A DNA stretch of 13,248 bases from Candidatus Woesearchaeota archaeon (lineage in GTDB: Archaea > Nanobdellota > Nanobdellia > Woesearchaeales > UBA525): the NCBI GenBank assembly GCA_018221245.1, contig JAAOYH010000015.1, forward strand, positions 1 to 13,248, read 5' to 3'. The notes beneath the pieces are model-generated. The model made no database searches. It saw only the letters and a program-made list of their open reading frames with translations, and was not told the DNA's origin. The stretch's first letter is position 1; every line of letters begins with the position of its first letter. This document shows, in pieces, positions 10,977-13,248 of the stretch. The position numbers and the translations under genes were made by a program.

Positions 10977-13248
10977 GTTGCCACGGCGTATCAGTGTAAT
11001 ACTCTTGGATCGTCTGTGCTATCGGCATCGTCAACCAGAACCCTATGTCGTCCTGCGCACCATCGGCAGCACTTATATTCATATTCACACTCGTGGTTGC
11101 ACTATCAACCATAGTTACAGCAGATCCTATTGCTGCTCCAGCCTTTACCAGCGACGCAAGGAGCTCAACAGGTGTAGTTCTACCAATCAAGTTATACGCT
11201 GTGAGACTCATGGCGAAATCAACGTTACCTGTGTTACGCACGTTGAGATCTGGAGTACCAGGCGCATCAGTCACACCAGGAGCCGCTGCAGGGAACGTAA
11301 TGATATCCACTGTTCTCTGACTAGCCAACAGCTGAGCATACTCACACGCAGCCGCACTGCTCCCAGTAGCTTCCTTACCTGTTGTGGTTGTAACGTTCGC
11401 TGCAAGATCGTAGTCACCTGCATCGTAGAAGTACCTCATAGGCACCGTACAATTGTAACTGTGCTGTGTACCGCTGTCAACCGTCACCGTACACGTAGTA
11501 CTTGTGTAACTGTCCCCCGCCAAGGCCAGTTCTATCTCATTGATATTCTCGTTAGCGAATCCTAATGGAGCAGTAACTGTGAAGTTTATAGGCACTCTTG
11601 CTTGTGCAGGGAGATCATCTTCATTAGGAACTGTTAATGCTTGGCACACTAGACTAGTCAAGCTTGCAGTGTAATCAATTGTGAAATCTGCAAGGTTCCT
11701 AGCATAACTAGTGAAGTAACTGTCAGATGCCTCAACCCACATTATACCTTGAGTTGTTTCTGTTGACCAGCCAGTAACATTATAGAACAGATCCGATGTA
11801 CCAGTTGTTAATGTTGTGTTGGTTCCGTTCACATCCGTCTTTATCGTGTATGTAATTGCATCGAAACCAGCAGTAGCCGCACCCCAAGTTGTATCCCAGT
11901 CAACATTTGTTATTGTTGTACCACTTGGCAATATAGTTGTTGCATCTGAAAGCTTACTCACATTTATGGAAGTTGAATCACTACTACTTGTGAACTGTCC
12001 CCCGTCGAACGACTCATTCACTTCAACGACAATAGCAATCTCTCCAGTATTCAAATCGTTCACAGTAATCTGTTCAGGACTTGGCGAAAGTATATCTGTC
12101 ACAAATGGAGTGCCATCAGCATATATCGTCACTCCTGGAATCATACAATCAATATCGCAACCAGATGCAAGAGCAACAACCTGTGCGTCAGTCCACTGCA
12201 CTCCCTCGGCAAGGAAGAAATTATCAATATTACCATCAAAGAATCTATATACACTTCCAGCATTAACTTTCATCTTAGCACCAAGACCAATACGCCTCGG
12301 AGCATGTGCACCACGATTAGTTCCCTCTTGATTAATCGCATCAAAATACGTTGCACCAGAAAGCTGCTTCTCACCATTTATGAACAGTCTAGTGTGGGTC
12401 TGATTCATAATGCCAACCACGTGAACCCACTTATTGTGATACGTAGACAAGTTCACTTGAACATACCTATTAGTGCCGCCAGGAACATTCCTTCTAGTAA
12501 ACCTTAACAAATCATTCGTCTGGAATATCAAAGCAGAATACTGATTATCCTCATTCGTATTCACAAGTGATGACCCTGCACGACCAGCAAGATCAAATAC
12601 TGTATCCTGAACATCGTTTGTCTCAGGAACATACACCCACATAGCCACAGAGAACGTTGATCCACCCGTCCAACCAGTATTCAAATTATAATATGGAAGG
12701 CCATCAGTCATAAAACTAGCATTACCAGTCTTGAAAACAGTAGTATTCAATATACCATTACCAGAAGTATCTGTTGCCCCCGACGAATCAACATATAACC
12801 CATTGTCAAACTCAAGATACCTGGCATTTGAAGCCAATACTGATTGTATTATATCCAACGTATCTGCAGACCAAGACAAATTCACCGAGGAAGTGGTTTG
12901 ATTCCACACAGGATCTGCACTCATTGCGGCAGCAGTCACAACAACAGGAGCCTTAGCAAAGAATGTGTGTGGTTTCTCAGTATCAAAATAAATGGTATCT
13001 GTATTGTTGTAATAACCACTCGCATTCCACTCAACATCCCACTCTGAAGCTAACGCCATCTTAACAGGAAGCTCTCCAGAAGACGTACAAATTACGGGAT
13101 TGTAACTGATGGCCACACAGAAATCATTCACAGGCACACCAGATATATCTTGAGCAGTCACATTAACTTCAGTGTACATATCAGTCTCTTGGACGATCCA
13201 CTGCAGTTCAGGGTATCCTTTCATCACCCAAGTATCTGTGAAGTCCCA
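10960..13248 (-). CDS. Large LamG/GLUG surface or receptor-binding protein (partial)
   Basis: The frame is open to the right edge, with no stop before it, so the N-terminus lies outside; 762 residues are visible. The first visible residues, WDFTDTWVMKGYPELQW, match the end of a GLUG-type repeat. With residues numbered from the internal GTG at 13227, about 140-360 form a LamG/concanavalin-like lectin domain (FSVAMWVYV at 192, KWVHVVGIMN at 266, RLFINGEKQL at 280, FDGNIDNFFL at 330). Beta-sandwich-like repeats with Thr/Asn/Val-rich text follow. LamG domains bind sugars. There is no C-terminal membrane anchor, so this is more likely a virion fibre, spike or secreted adhesin than an S-layer protein. 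The last residues PWQLVVSG overlap the mini-ORF. Confidence 0.85.
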   Translation of the reverse strand, partial: WDFTDTWVMKGYPELQWIVQETDMYTEVNVTAQDISGVPVNDFCVAISYNPVICTSSGELPVKMALASEWDVEWNASGYYNNTDTIYFDTEKPHTFFAKAPVVVTAAAMSADPVWNQTTSSVNLSWSADTLDIIQSVLASNARYLEFDNGLYVDSSGATDTSGNGILNTTVFKTGNASFMTDGLPYYNLNTGWTGGSTFSVAMWVYVPETNDVQDTVFDLAGRAGSSLVNTNEDNQYSALIFQTNDLLRFTRRNVPGGTNRYVQVNLSTYHNKWVHVVGIMNQTHTRLFINGEKQLSGATYFDAINQEGTNRGAHAPRRIGLGAKMKVNAGSVYRFFDGNIDNFFLAEGVQWTDAQVVALASGCDIDCMIPGVTIYADGTPFVTDILSPSPEQITVNDLNTGEIAIVVEVNESFDGGQFTSSSDSTSINVSKLSDATTILPSGTTITNVDWDTTWGAATAGFDAITYTIKTDVNGTNTTLTTGTSDLFYNVTGWSTETTQGIMWVEASDSYFTSYARNLADFTIDYTASLTSLVCQALTVPNEDDLPAQARVPINFTVTAPLGFANENINEIELALAGDSYTSTTCTVTVDSGTQHSYNCTVPMRYFYDAGDYDLAANVTTTTGKEATGSSAAACEYAQLLASQRTVDIITFPAAAPGVTDAPGTPDLNVRNTGNVDFAMSLTAYNLIGRTTPVELLASLVKAGAAIGSAVTMVDSATTSVNMNISAADGAQDDIGFWLTMPIAQTIQEYYTDTPWQLVVSG

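Noticed and set aside
10915..11565. 216-residue open frame on the plus strand
   Set aside because: It is antisense to the surface protein and rich in Arg, Cys, Thr and Ser without domain character. The minus-strand frame has recognisable domains.
11816..12331. 171-residue open frame on the plus strand with Val/Ser-rich text
   Set aside because: It overlaps the LamG protein in the opposite direction; no start signal or motif supports it.

Overview
The window looks like part of a virus, or provirus, of an archaeon. All supportable genes lie on the minus strand, so transcription runs from position 13248 towards 1. The evidence for archaea is indirect. It consists of dense Shine-Dalgarno-led small genes coupled through four-base NTGA stop/start overlaps, GTG and TTG starts, oligo-T terminators with little or no stem, and AT-rich TATA/BRE-like sequences. 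There is also a surface protein whose C-terminal half resembles beta-sandwich repeats I associate with DPANN-type archaea. The viral reading rests on a long structural-looking operon next to a small-gene region with a homing-type HNH nuclease, a primase-like protein and a Ku homologue. No terminase, major capsid or portal protein is visible, so the virus type cannot be named.

Region 13248-5098 is one almost unbroken chain of 18 genes. It opens with a large protein (GLUG-like end, LamG lectin domain, then beta-sandwich repeats) that runs off the right edge. Next come a 23-aa ORF, a one-helix membrane protein and two small basic proteins. Six adjoining genes follow (10448-7175), then a 41-aa ORF, the 400-aa zincin-like protein (5854-7056), three tiny ORFs and a membrane protein (5275-5541). 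Eight of these proteins begin with the same ~20-residue leader (consensus GW[FYR]N[DE]SWRHSLAAKG[VI]KT). Behind the leader the bodies look unrelated: charged helical proteins, a HELGHH metalloprotease and a transmembrane protein. The leader therefore looks like a sorting or packaging signal, or a removable propeptide, shared by proteins that end up in the same place, perhaps the virion. This is the most interesting system in the window.

Region 5097-3452 holds a hairpin/T-tract terminator, an unrecognised 170-aa gene, a primase-fold-like gene with a DxD and a GFH motif, and a NUMOD4/HNH homing-type endonuclease gene in markedly AT-rich DNA.

Region 3451-3119 is non-coding and full of short direct, tandem and inverted repeats, with a promoter-like sequence at its downstream end. 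It is a candidate replication origin or control region.

Region 3118-1 holds twelve small genes, mostly with strong GGAGG ribosome binding sites, including two zinc-binding or CxxC small proteins, acidic proteins and a convincing prokaryotic Ku homologue (154-924). It has the look of an early or accessory region dealing with DNA and host functions. No tRNA, rRNA, CRISPR array or insertion sequence was seen.
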